A stretch of DNA of 64,000 nt from Aestuariimicrobium soli (lineage in GTDB: Bacteria; Actinomycetota; Actinomycetes; Propionibacteriales; Propionibacteriaceae), in NCBI RefSeq assembly GCF_051192575.1, contig NZ_JBPJSQ010000002.1, forward strand, positions 186,001-250,000, given 5' to 3'. How positions within the stretch are numbered: position 1 is the stretch's first letter; each line of letters begins with the position of its first letter. Both the position numbers and the translations under genes were made by a program. Shown in pieces: positions 35,615 to 44,126 of the stretch. The notes beneath the pieces were generated by a model. The model was not told where the DNA came from and did no database searches. It saw only the letters and a list, made by a program, of their open reading frames with translations.

Positions 35615-38335
35615 ATGACGACCAGACACTGGACCAGAGCAGGTTCACGTTGGGCCGCCGGCCTCGTGGCCACGGCCCTGATCGGAGCGGGGCTCAGCGC
35701 GCCGCCACCGGCGGCGGGCGAGCCGACCCCGACCACCTTCGAGGCCGAGAACCTCGCCTACGTGCTCGCGGGCGGGGCCAGCCGGTCGGGCTGCGACGCC
35801 TGCTCGGGCCACGGCAAGGTCGGCAATCTGAGTTCCTCGTCGACGGCCACCATCACCGGGGTCATCGCCGAGGCCGCCGGCACCCACACGGTGCGGCTGT
35901 CCTACCTCGCGGGCGACGACTCCAGGCGTCTGGCGCTGGGCGTCAACGGTGAACCGGGACCGGTCGTCAGCCTGCCCTCGACCGGCGGCTGGGACAAGGT
36001 CGGCACCCTCACCATCGAGGTCGACCTGCGCGCCGGTGACAACACGATCGTGCTGACCGCCCCCGACGGCAGCTGGGGCCCCGACGTCGACAAGCTCGAC
36101 ATCGCCGGCGTCACCAGCACCGACTGGTCGTTCCCGCAGGACCCGAAGGCCGCCGACCCCGTTCCGCGGGACACCACGGCGGCGGCACCCGGCGGACGAA
36201 CCGTCAGCTTCGGCCAGGGGTCCGTGCGAGTCACGGCCAACCTCGACCGCGGCACGTCCACGGTGACCTGGTCGAGCGGCAAGGCGACGGTGCGCGGGCT
36301 GCACTCCACCGCGGTGGTCGACGGCGACCTGCTGTCGACCAAGCGCTACGCCATCGACGGCACCTGCTCGGCGGCCGCCACCACCATCACCTGCACCGCC
36401 CCCGGGCTGCCGACCCTGACCCAACGCTTCACCTTCGACGGGGCCGACGGATTCTTCGTCCAGCTCTCGGTGACCGGCACGGATTCCACGCCGGTCTCGG
36501 CCTCGATGATGGTGCCGGTCGCCACCGACGGCGCCAACTCGGTCACCCTCAACGCGACGCCCTCCACCCGGGTGCTGCTGACGCCCTATGACAACGACCA
36601 CTGGGTGCGCTACGAGAACCCCGACACCGCCACCGTCACCCCCGCCAAGCGTTCCTTCGAGGTCACCTCGCTGATCGATCCGGGCTCGCGGCAGGGACTG
36701 GTGGTCGGCTCGGTCGACATGACCCACTGGAAGTCGGGCGTGGTGATGCAGGGCAACAGCACCGGCGGGCTCGATCGTCTGCAGGCCACCGCGGGCCTCA
36801 CCGACTGGAGCTACGCCTACACCGGCGTCAACCGCTTCAACAGCCCCCGCGAGAAGCGCTCGCATCGTCCGTTGGTGGGAATGACCGTCGACTCACCCCG
36901 CATGTTCGTGGGCTGGTCGTCCGACTGGCGCACCGGCATGGAGACCTACGGCAAGCACGTGGCCGAGGCCTCGCACCCGCTGACCTGGGACGAGCCCACG
37001 CCGTTCGGGTTCAACTCGTGGGGCGGGCTGGGCGCCCGCGTCGCCGATGACGGCGTGCTGAAGCAGACCTCGGACTTCTTCGCCAACGAGCTCCCCGGGT
37101 TCCGCAACCAGCAGAGCACCGACGGCACGTCGGGTGGCGCCCGCCCCTACATCGGCATCGACTCCTACTGGGACGCGCTGCTGCAGCCGCAGTGGTCGTT
37201 CGAAGATCCCAACACCGACTGGAGCAAGCTGGAGCAGTACGTGGCCACCGTGCGCGCGAACGGGCAGGAACCCGCGATCTACTTCCAGCCCTTCGCCAAC
37301 TTCTGGTGGGACGGGCTCGACAACCAGATCGGCGGTTCGGAGCCGTGCGACGGCTGTGAGCGACAGACGATGCGTGAGATGACGCTGAAGGTCAACGGCA
37401 CGCCGCTCAGCCTGAACGGCGCCTGGGCACTCGACCCCACCAACCCGGGGGTGCAGCGCCGGATCGCGCTGGCGTTCGACAAGTTCAACGAGTTGGGCAT
37501 CCGCTACATCAAGCTCGACTTCCTCACCAACGGCTACCTCGAGGCCGACTCCTGGTACGACCCGACCGTCACCAATGCCCGTCAGGCCTACGATCGGGGG
37601 CTCAGCCAGGCGCTGTCGCACCTGCACCCCGACACCTTCATCGACCTGGCGATCTCGCCGACCTTCACCGCCGACCACGGTCACGCCCGCCGCATCTCGT
37701 GCGACGTGCACGGCGCGCTCAACAACTGGCACGAGTCGAACCCGGCCGAGTACCAGAAGAGCACCGAGTACCTGCTGAACTCCCTCACCTATGGCTGGTG
37801 GCTCGATCAGGTCTACGCCTACAACGACGCCGACCACATCCAGTTCGGCAACTACTACTACGACGGCGCCGACGCGAAGCTGTTCGACCCGCCGCTGCCG
37901 CGGGTCTGGTCGGAAGGGGTCAACCGCGCCCGGGTGACGAGTGCGGTGATCACCGGCATCTACCTGGTCAGTGAGGACTTCACCGACAGCGGCGACCCGC
38001 TCATCAAGCAGCGCGCCAAGGATCTGCTGCAGAACCAGCAGGTGAACCACCTCGCCAAGATCGGACGATCCTTCCAGCCCGTCGAGGTGGGGCCGGACGA
38101 GCAAAAGGCGGCCGACACCTTCTGGCTGCGGGATGGCAAGACGGTGTACGTGGCGGCGTTCAACTATTCAGGCTCCGCCCGGACGAGCGAGCTCGCCTTC
38201 CAGCGTCTGGGGATCCCCCGCGGGAAGGCGACGGTCACCGAACTGTGGACGGGGGCGCAGTCGTCGGCCGCCTCGAAGTTGAGCATCAGCGTGCCGGCCG
38301 AGGATGTGCGCATCTACGCCATCACGCTGCCCTGA
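35615..38335 (+). CDS. Secreted clan GH-D (GH36/GH27-like) glycoside hydrolase with N-terminal CBM
   Basis: The 906-residue protein begins with a Sec signal peptide (about 1-35, cleavage near AAGEP). A CBM35/CBM6-like beta-sandwich (about 40-170, FEAENLAY...AGTHTVRLSYLAGDD) follows. A second beta-sandwich (about 190-430), a TIM barrel (about 450-790) and a C-terminal beta domain complete it. The nucleophile candidate is Asp635 in YIKLDFLTNG and the acid/base candidate is Asp697 in RRISCDVHG, which is the arrangement of alpha-galactosidase-type enzymes. The substrate is probably an alpha-linked galactoside or a related glycan, but this cannot be fixed from sequence. AAGGAG precedes the ATG. 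The adjacent ROK repressor suggests sugar-inducible expression. Confidence 0.78.
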   Translation: MTTRHWTRAGSRWAAGLVATALIGAGLSAPPPAAGEPTPTTFEAENLAYVLAGGASRSGCDACSGHGKVGNLSSSSTATITGVIAEAAGTHTVRLSYLAGDDSRRLALGVNGEPGPVVSLPSTGGWDKVGTLTIEVDLRAGDNTIVLTAPDGSWGPDVDKLDIAGVTSTDWSFPQDPKAADPVPRDTTAAAPGGRTVSFGQGSVRVTANLDRGTSTVTWSSGKATVRGLHSTAVVDGDLLSTKRYAIDGTCSAAATTITCTAPGLPTLTQRFTFDGADGFFVQLSVTGTDSTPVSASMMVPVATDGANSVTLNATPSTRVLLTPYDNDHWVRYENPDTATVTPAKRSFEVTSLIDPGSRQGLVVGSVDMTHWKSGVVMQGNSTGGLDRLQATAGLTDWSYAYTGVNRFNSPREKRSHRPLVGMTVDSPRMFVGWSSDWRTGMETYGKHVAEASHPLTWDEPTPFGFNSWGGLGARVADDGVLKQTSDFFANELPGFRNQQSTDGTSGGARPYIGIDSYWDALLQPQWSFEDPNTDWSKLEQYVATVRANGQEPAIYFQPFANFWWDGLDNQIGGSEPCDGCERQTMREMTLKVNGTPLSLNGAWALDPTNPGVQRRIALAFDKFNELGIRYIKLDFLTNGYLEADSWYDPTVTNARQAYDRGLSQALSHLHPDTFIDLAISPTFTADHGHARRISCDVHGALNNWHESNPAEYQKSTEYLLNSLTYGWWLDQVYAYNDADHIQFGNYYYDGADAKLFDPPLPRVWSEGVNRARVTSAVITGIYLVSEDFTDSGDPLIKQRAKDLLQNQQVNHLAKIGRSFQPVEVGPDEQKAADTFWLRDGKTVYVAAFNYSGSARTSELAFQRLGIPRGKATVTELWTGAQSSAASKLSISVPAEDVRIYAITLP

Positions 38336-38336
38336 C

Positions 38337-38354
38337 CCCACCCACCAGGGTGGG
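38337..38354. terminator. Hairpin between convergent genes
   Basis: CCCACCC-ACCA-GGGTGGG is a perfect 7-bp stem with a 4-base loop. It lies directly after the glycosidase stop codon and before the end of the YbbN-like gene. It lacks a T-tract on either strand, so it may act as a weak bidirectional terminator or only as a 3'-end stabiliser. Confidence 0.4.
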
Positions 38355-38359
38355 AGCCC

Positions 38360-39298
38360 TCAGAACAGGGCGGTCGACAACTCGCGGCGTGCCTTCAGCA
38401 CCCGGGGGTCGCCGTTGCCCAGCAGGCTGAACAGTTCGAGCAGTCGCACCCGCACCTGCTCGCGCTCGTCCCCGGCGGTCGACCGGACGAGCGCGAGCAG
38501 CCGGTCGAAGGCCTCGTGGGCGCGATTGTTCATCAGCTCGACGTCGGCGGCGGCGAACTGGGCCTCGAGGTCGTCCGGCCGTTCGCTGCCGGCCGCCATC
38601 ACCTGACTGGCGTCGTAACCCTCGGCCCGCACCAACAGGGCCGCCTGGGCTCGTCCGGCCTGCACCTCGGCGTCGCGCGGGGTCTCTGCCAACAGGGTGT
38701 CGAACTCGGCCAGGGCGGCCTTGAAGTCGCCGCGCTCGAGGGCGGCGTCGGCGGCCGCGAACCGGGGGTTGGCGGGCGGTTCGTCCGCACTCTGGGACGA
38801 CCCTGCGGCCGGGGCCTGGCCGACCGGCTTGGCCTTGGTGACCATGCCGTTGGCGACGGCGGCCTGGGCGATCTGGTCGAAGACGGCCGAGATCTCCTCG
38901 CGCGCCCGGGTGCCCTGGAACAGCGGGGCCACCTGGCCACCGAGCAGCGCCACCACCATCGGCACGGCCTGGGCCTGCAGCGCCTGCGCGATGCGGGGCT
39001 CGGTGTCGACGTTCACCCGGCCGAGCAGCCACGAGCCCTGGGCCGCGTTGGTCAGCTCGGCCAGGTCGCGGCTCAGTTGGTCGGCGCCCTGGGCCCGGGG
39101 CGACCACAGCTCGAGCACGACGGGGTGCTGCATCGACAACTGGGCGATCTGGTCGAAGGTGGCCTCGGTGACATCGGTCACCCACGAGGCGCCACCCACA
39201 CTGTCGGCGGGGGCGCTCGCAGGGGCGGAGGCGTCGGCGGCCTTCGCCAGCGAGGACAGGTCGATGGCACCGGGACGGGAGAACTGCGCGTCGGTCAT
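38360..39298 (-). CDS. YbbN/CnoX-like thioredoxin-fold protein with TPR region
   Basis: The 312-residue product has a thioredoxin-fold domain (about 35-150) and a C-terminal TPR-like helical region (about 175-310, RFAAADAALERGDFKAALAEF). YbbN/CnoX proteins are holdases that hand clients to chaperones. Where active thioredoxins have WCxxC this one reads ELWSPRAQGADQL, with no cysteine, so it cannot act as a dithiol oxidoreductase. The ATG is preceded by a TTGAAT hexamer at six bases. The gene converges with the glycosidase gene and diverges from pgm. Confidence 0.85.
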   Translation of the reverse strand: MTDAQFSRPGAIDLSSLAKAADASAPASAPADSVGGASWVTDVTEATFDQIAQLSMQHPVVLELWSPRAQGADQLSRDLAELTNAAQGSWLLGRVNVDTEPRIAQALQAQAVPMVVALLGGQVAPLFQGTRAREEISAVFDQIAQAAVANGMVTKAKPVGQAPAAGSSQSADEPPANPRFAAADAALERGDFKAALAEFDTLLAETPRDAEVQAGRAQAALLVRAEGYDASQVMAAGSERPDDLEAQFAAADVELMNNRAHEAFDRLLALVRSTAGDEREQVRVRLLELFSLLGNGDPRVLKARRELSTALF

Positions 39299-39404
39299 GC
39301 CCCCATTCAACCAAACCGCTGAACCCCGCCGTCTCGTCCGACTCGGCTGAGCGAGCGCCGCGTCCAACTATCGGCAACCGGCTGCGCGCCCACGGCCCGA
39401 CGAC

Positions 39405-39410
39405 AAGGAT
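39405..39410 (+). promoter_or_regulatory. Possible leaderless -10 of pgm
   Basis: AAGGAT ends six bases before the pgm ATG. It keeps the A2 and T6 of the TANNNT pattern but could also serve as a ribosome-binding site (AAGGA). The divergent YbbN-like gene has TTGAAT at 39305-39310, six bases before its ATG. Confidence 0.3.
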
Positions 39411-39416
39411 GGGGCC

Positions 39417-41048
39417 ATGGCACATGAGCGAGCGGGCAAGCCCGCGACCGAGGCGGATCTGATCAACGTCGACGAGGTGCTGGCGGCCTACCACGACCTC
39501 GTCCCCGATGCCTCGAACCCCGATCAGCAGGTCGTCTTCGGCACCTCGGGTCACCGCGGGTCGAGTCTCGACACCATGTTCAACGACGCCCACATCGCCG
39601 CCACCACGCAGGCGATCATCGAGTACCGCGCCCAGCAGGGCACCACCGGCCCGTTGTTCCTGGGCAAGGACACCCACGCGCTGTCGCTGCCGGCGTGGAC
39701 GACGGCCATCGAGGTGCTGGTCGCCCACGGCGTGACCGTCTTCGCCGAGCGTGAGGACGAATACACCCCCACGCCCGCGGTCAGCCGGGCCATCATCCGC
39801 TACAACCGGGAGCACGCCGACGCGCTCGCCGACGGCATCGTGGTCACCCCGTCGCACAACCCGCCCCGCGACGGTGGGTTCAAGTACAACCCGCCCAATG
39901 GCGGCCCCGCCGATTCCGATGCCACCGGGTGGATCGCCCGGCGGGCCAACGAACTGCTCGCCGACCCCACCTCGATCCCCCGCACGCCCTACGCCGAGGC
40001 GGCCCAGCAGGTCACTCGTTTCGACTACCGCGGCAGTTACGTGGCCGATCTGGCCCAGGCGATCGACTTCGACGCCATCCGCCGCTCGGGCCTGCGCATC
40101 GGGGCCGACCCGATGGGCGGTGCCTCGGTGCAGTACTGGGGCGCCATCGCCGAGGCCCACGGCATCAACCTGACCGTCATCAACCCCGAGGTCGACCCGA
40201 CCTGGCGGTTCATGACCCTCGACACCGACGGCAAGATCCGCATGGACTGCTCCTCGCCCGACGCGATGGCCTCGCTGATCACCAATCGTGACGCGTTCGA
40301 CCTGTCGACCGGCAACGACGCGGACGCCGACCGGCACGGCATCGTCACCCCCGATGCCGGGCTGATGAACCCCAACCACTACCTCGCCGTCGCCATCTGG
40401 TACCTGTTCACGCACCGCCCGGGCTGGTCATCCGACGCCAAGGTGGGCAAGACCCTGGTGTCGTCGTCGATGATCGACAAGGTCGCCGCCGAGATCGGAC
40501 GAGAGCTCGTCGAGGTGCCGGTGGGGTTCAAGTGGTTCGTCCCCGGGCTGATCTCGGGCGACTTCGGCTTCGGCGGTGAGGAGTCGGCGGGCGCCTCGTT
40601 CCTGGCCCTGGACGGCTCCACCTGGACCACCGACAAGGACGGGCTGGTGCTCGACCTGCTCGCCGCCGAGATCACCGCGGTCACCGGCAAGACCCCCAGC
40701 CAGCACTACGCCGAGCTCGAGGCCCGCTACGGCGCCTCGTCCTACGCTCGGGTCGACGCCGACGCCACCCGCGAGCAGAAGGCCCGGCTCGCGAAGCTGT
40801 CGTCCGACGACGTCACCGCGACCGAGCTGGCCGGCGAACCGATCACGGCCGTGCTGACCCATGCCCCCGGCAACGGTGCGGCGATCGGCGGCATCAAGGT
40901 GACCACCGAGCACGCCTGGTTCGCCGCGCGGCCCTCGGGCACCGAGGACAAGTACAAGATCTACGCCGAATCACTGCTCAGCGCCGAACACCTGGCGCAG
41001 GTGCAGGCCGAGGCCAAGCAGGTCGTCGACGCAGCCCTCCAAGGCTGA
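39417..41048 (+). CDS. pgm: Phosphoglucomutase (alpha-D-glucose specific)
   Basis: The 543-residue enzyme interconverts glucose 1- and 6-phosphate, linking glycolysis with glycogen and nucleotide-sugar synthesis. The phosphoserine loop is TPSHNPPRDGG, the Mg loop is DADADRHGIV, the sugar loop is GGEESAGASFL, and the C-terminal phosphate site is ARPSGTEDKYKIY. The length matches the E. coli Pgm type rather than PgmB or the ManB class. The neighbouring glg genes use its product indirectly. It ends 26 bases from the convergent channel gene. Confidence 0.95.
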   Translation: MAHERAGKPATEADLINVDEVLAAYHDLVPDASNPDQQVVFGTSGHRGSSLDTMFNDAHIAATTQAIIEYRAQQGTTGPLFLGKDTHALSLPAWTTAIEVLVAHGVTVFAEREDEYTPTPAVSRAIIRYNREHADALADGIVVTPSHNPPRDGGFKYNPPNGGPADSDATGWIARRANELLADPTSIPRTPYAEAAQQVTRFDYRGSYVADLAQAIDFDAIRRSGLRIGADPMGGASVQYWGAIAEAHGINLTVINPEVDPTWRFMTLDTDGKIRMDCSSPDAMASLITNRDAFDLSTGNDADADRHGIVTPDAGLMNPNHYLAVAIWYLFTHRPGWSSDAKVGKTLVSSSMIDKVAAEIGRELVEVPVGFKWFVPGLISGDFGFGGEESAGASFLALDGSTWTTDKDGLVLDLLAAEITAVTGKTPSQHYAELEARYGASSYARVDADATREQKARLAKLSSDDVTATELAGEPITAVLTHAPGNGAAIGGIKVTTEHAWFAARPSGTEDKYKIYAESLLSAEHLAQVQAEAKQVVDAALQG

Positions 41049-41074
41049 GCCTGACGCGCAGGTCGGCCGTCGGT

Positions 41075-42670
41075 TCAGCCGTCGGCCAACAGGTCGGCGA
41101 GCCCGAGGCGTGAGGCCGCGATGGCCACGACGTCGCCGTCGGTGAGGGTGCTGGGCAGGTCTGCCCACGTCCATCGCCCTCCCGACGGGCGCACGGCGAG
41201 CGGGGTGGCCTGGCCCGGAACCCGCAGGGCGCCCAGGTCGAGTGGCCCGCTCGGCAGGTGTTTGCCGACGGTCAGCTCGGTGAGCACCATCACCCGCCGC
41301 CCGACCGGCACCAGCTGGTCGATCCGGTGCCCCAGGGCGGCCGCGGCGAAGACGGGGGCGGCCAGCATCGAGACCGAGCGGGTCGGCCCGAGCTTGAGCC
41401 GGTGCTCGACGCGGTCGGCCAGTTCGTGGTCGAAGACCCGGGTGACCACGCGCACGTCGGGGCGGGCCTGCTGGGCGACCAGCCCGATCTCGAGATTGGC
41501 GGCGTCGTTGTCGGTGACCGCGAGCACCGAGGCGGCGTCGCGGATGCCCGCCTGCTCCAGCACCCGCCGATCGCTGGCATCGGCGATCACCACGGGAATC
41601 CCGGCCGCCCGGGCCCGCTGCACGCCCGGTGACTCCTCGTTGCGTTCGATGGCCACCACGGGCACCTCGCGCGCCTTCAGTCGCAGCGCCACCTGGCCAC
41701 CGATTCGACCCAGCCCGCAGAGCACCACATGGTGACGCGGCCGCCCGCGCAGCCCACCGGCCACCTCCGACAGGCGGGCCGAGATCAGCGCGTCGACGAT
41801 CACGGCCGTCACTCCCGACGACAACACCAGCCCGAACAACTGGATGACCACCGCTCCGAAGCGCGCGGTCAGCGACAGGTCACCGATGTCGCCGATCCCG
41901 GTCAGCGTCGACGACGTCAGCGCCGCATACATCGACAACCACCAGTCGAGGTGTGCGAAGAAGTGGAAGTACACCGTCGAGACGACCATCAGCACGACCA
42001 GCACGCCCATCACCCAGCGCACCCGCCGGTCGAACATGCGCGCCACCGCACCCCACAAACCCACCTGTTGCGCCTTCGGTCGCGCGCTGGGCAGCACCTC
42101 GGTGCCGAGCACGATGTCGCCGTCGTCGGCCAGCAGACTCTCGGTACCCGCGGACGAGTCGCCGAGCACCGCCAGCACCTCTCCCCCCACGCGGCTGCGC
42201 TGGCCGGCCACCACGAGCCGTCCCGCGATCTCGAACGACTCCACCTGCCCGTCGGCCAAAGAGGCCGACACGAAGCTGGGCGCGGCCAGGGCGGCCGACG
42301 ACAGCACGATCGCCTGCCCCAGCAGGGCCGACAACTTGCCCGACAGTTGCGGATTGCTCATCTCGAGCAGCAGGCGTGCCCCGGGATTGAGTTCCTCGAC
42401 CAGCAACGCCAACCGCATGGCCTCGACATCGTCCTGCCCGAGCACCACCACGGTCTCGGCCCTGGGCACCTCGGCGCGGCGCAGACCCTCGGCACGCAGG
42501 GCGCGCACCTGCACGACCTCGGCGCCGAACGAAACGTAGTCCTCGACCATCCACTCGGGCACGTCGGTGGTGACCAGCACCACCACCCGCACGCCGGCCT
42601 TCTCGAGCTCCTCCACCAGGCGCACCGACGTCGAGGTGGCGCCGATCACCACGATGGGGGCATCCCTCAT
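41075..42670 (-). CDS. Two-pore-helix ion channel with two TrkA-N (RCK-like) domains
   Basis: The 531-residue product has a first Rossmann TrkA-N domain (about 1-120). Two transmembrane helices (about 216-240 and 270-295) flank a pore loop, and a second Rossmann TrkA-N domain (about 312-430, VVLCGLGRIGGQVALRL) is followed by a TrkA-C-like end. The filter reads TLTGIGDIG (255-263) where potassium channels have TVGYGD, so ion selectivity is uncertain. The ATG shares one base with the stop of the bPH2 gene (TGATG). It is probably an NAD- or nucleotide-gated cation channel. The order of one RCK-like domain before and one after the pore is unusual for simple KtrA or MthK systems. Confidence 0.83.
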   Translation of the reverse strand: MRDAPIVVIGATSTSVRLVEELEKAGVRVVVLVTTDVPEWMVEDYVSFGAEVVQVRALRAEGLRRAEVPRAETVVVLGQDDVEAMRLALLVEELNPGARLLLEMSNPQLSGKLSALLGQAIVLSSAALAAPSFVSASLADGQVESFEIAGRLVVAGQRSRVGGEVLAVLGDSSAGTESLLADDGDIVLGTEVLPSARPKAQQVGLWGAVARMFDRRVRWVMGVLVVLMVVSTVYFHFFAHLDWWLSMYAALTSSTLTGIGDIGDLSLTARFGAVVIQLFGLVLSSGVTAVIVDALISARLSEVAGGLRGRPRHHVVLCGLGRIGGQVALRLKAREVPVVAIERNEESPGVQRARAAGIPVVIADASDRRVLEQAGIRDAASVLAVTDNDAANLEIGLVAQQARPDVRVVTRVFDHELADRVEHRLKLGPTRSVSMLAAPVFAAAALGHRIDQLVPVGRRVMVLTELTVGKHLPSGPLDLGALRVPGQATPLAVRPSGGRWTWADLPSTLTDGDVVAIAASRLGLADLLADG

Positions 42671-43221
42671 CAGTTGCCGTCCCGCTCGTCGTCGTCCTCG
42701 GTCTGCCGGGTGAACGAGGCCCGCAGGCCGGCGCGCTGGATCGTCCGTTGGATGGTCAGGTCGCGACCCTCGGGGTCGGGGACGAAGCTGATGTCGCGCA
42801 GGCCCTGATCCTGCGCGGCCGACTCGAAGGTGAAGTGGCCGTATCCGAGCAGACGCCCGAGGAAGGGCTGGTAGACCGAGATGTCGAGGATGCGGGTCAT
42901 CGGCATGGTGGCCATGTGCTGGCTGAGGATGCCGTTGACGCGGAACACCCGCATGTTGGTGATCACGAACCGATCCATGTGCATCGAATGGATGCGCAGC
43001 AGACAGGCGATCAGCAGGGGCACCGCCAGCACGAACGCTATCCAGAACCACGGCCCCAGGAAGGGCATCGAGGCGAAGAGGGGAATGCACGCGACCACGC
43101 CGAGCACCGGCAACAGAATGGTCACCCAATGCTTGGTGACCTCGTCGATCACGTACTCACCCTCCTGCGTGAGCAGGTGACGGTCGATGTCGGGGTCGAG
43201 GAAACGGCCCAGCAGGCTCAT
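42670..43221 (-). CDS. bPH2 (DUF304) domain membrane protein
   Basis: The 183-residue protein has two adjacent hydrophobic helices (about 33-50 and 56-75). A bacterial PH-like domain follows, with FVITNMRVFRVNGILSQHMATMP and ILDISVYQPFLGRLLGYGHFTFESAAQ, the bPH2 pattern. An acidic/basic tail closes it. The function of the family is unknown. The stop codon overlaps the channel start by one base, which points to joint production and perhaps a shared membrane complex. The ATG lies 38 bases after the end of the 48-residue microprotein gene. Confidence 0.85.
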   Translation of the reverse strand: MSLLGRFLDPDIDRHLLTQEGEYVIDEVTKHWVTILLPVLGVVACIPLFASMPFLGPWFWIAFVLAVPLLIACLLRIHSMHMDRFVITNMRVFRVNGILSQHMATMPMTRILDISVYQPFLGRLLGYGHFTFESAAQDQGLRDISFVPDPEGRDLTIQRTIQRAGLRASFTRQTEDDDERDGN

Positions 43222-43259
43222 CGGGATTCCGCCCGCTCGGTACCGTCAGGGCTGGCCGG

Positions 43260-43406
43260 TCAGGAGGCCAGTGCGCGGAAGAGCCCGAAGATGCCGCCGA
43301 AGAAGTTGCGCACCACCTGGGCGGTCTGCTCGGGCTGGGTGAAGATGTAGTACAGCGCGAAGGCACCAAGCAGTGCCCAGAGGGTCTTCTTGAGCCAGTT
43401 CGGCAT
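43260..43406 (-). CDS. 48-residue membrane microprotein
   Basis: The product starts MPNWLKKTLWALLGAFALYY and ends FFGGIFGLFRALAS. It has one hydrophobic helix (about 8-22), a short polar stretch (QPEQTAQVV) and a second, amphipathic Phe/Gly-rich segment. The ATG has GAGGAG nine bases upstream. It lies first in the same leftward run as the bPH2 and channel genes. I do not recognise a family. Hydrophobicity, ribosome site and position support a real gene. Confidence 0.62.
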   Translation of the reverse strand: MPNWLKKTLWALLGAFALYYIFTQPEQTAQVVRNFFGGIFGLFRALAS

Positions 43407-43596
43407 GAGTGCTGCTCCTCGGGACGGGGAAGTCGGTGCGGTCGAGTTCATCACACCACCGTCCATCATGCCCCACCGACGTTCGCTGCCGCGGCGGCGC
43501 GCCGATCCCTCAAGGCGGCCTCGAGGGTTGCCCCGGAGAACTGCTAAGGGGCACCCCGCTCGCGGTCGGCCGACAGCCGAGCGGAAGAATCGGAGC

Positions 43597-44052
43597 ATGG
43601 ACACCGTAGCTCCCGAACCCCTGTCAACCGATCTGTTCCTGTGCATCGACCACGTCGGCCTGGCCGTCCCCGACCTGGACGAGGCCATCCGCTTCCACAC
43701 CGAGGTGTTCGGCTGGCGGCTGCTGCACCGCGAGACCAACCACGACCAGGGCGTCGAGGAGGCCATGCTCGGCACCGGATCGCAGGCACCTGAGAGCGCC
43801 CAGATCCAGCTGCTGGCCCCGCTGCGGGAGGACTCGGCGATCGGCCGATTCCTGACCAGGAACGGTCCCGGCATGCAGCAGCTGTGCTACCGCGTCGCCG
43901 ACCTCGACCACGTGTCGACCGTGCTGCGGGAGCGTGGCGTGCGCCTGCTCTACGACGAGCCGAAGCGCGGCACCGGTGGGGCACGGATCAACTTCGTCCA
44001 CCCCAAGGACGCCGGCGGTGTGCTGCTGGAACTGACCGAACCCGCCCACTGA
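43597..44052 (+). CDS. mce: Methylmalonyl-CoA epimerase
   Basis: The 151-residue vicinal-oxygen-chelate enzyme interconverts (2R)- and (2S)-methylmalonyl-CoA in propionate formation or use. It matches my recollection of the P. shermanii enzyme closely, including CIDHV (His19, equivalent to ligand His12), the GTGG..RINF..HPK region and the C-terminal ELTE glutamate. Gln71 in IQLLAP fits ligand Gln65. At the fourth ligand, however, the P. shermanii GLHHMAW segment reads GMQQLCY, so the usual His91 is Gln. Glyoxalase-fold sites can accept Gln, so activity may remain. The ATG follows AAGAAT by six bases. Confidence 0.88.
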   Translation: MDTVAPEPLSTDLFLCIDHVGLAVPDLDEAIRFHTEVFGWRLLHRETNHDQGVEEAMLGTGSQAPESAQIQLLAPLREDSAIGRFLTRNGPGMQQLCYRVADLDHVSTVLRERGVRLLYDEPKRGTGGARINFVHPKDAGGVLLELTEPAH

Positions 44053-44093
44053 TTTCGCTGCGTCGCTCCCCCGGGTTGGCTCTCCCGGCAAGG

Positions 44094-44099
44094 TAGCCT
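44094..44099 (+). promoter_or_regulatory. -10 hexamer of the DivIVA-like gene
   Basis: TAGCCT lies 27 bases before the ATG at 44127. The ribosome site GGAGGG sits between them, so unlike many genes here this one should carry a short leader. Confidence 0.4.
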
Positions 44100-44126
44100 C
44101 GACCACGAGACGTCCGTGGAGGGTGA

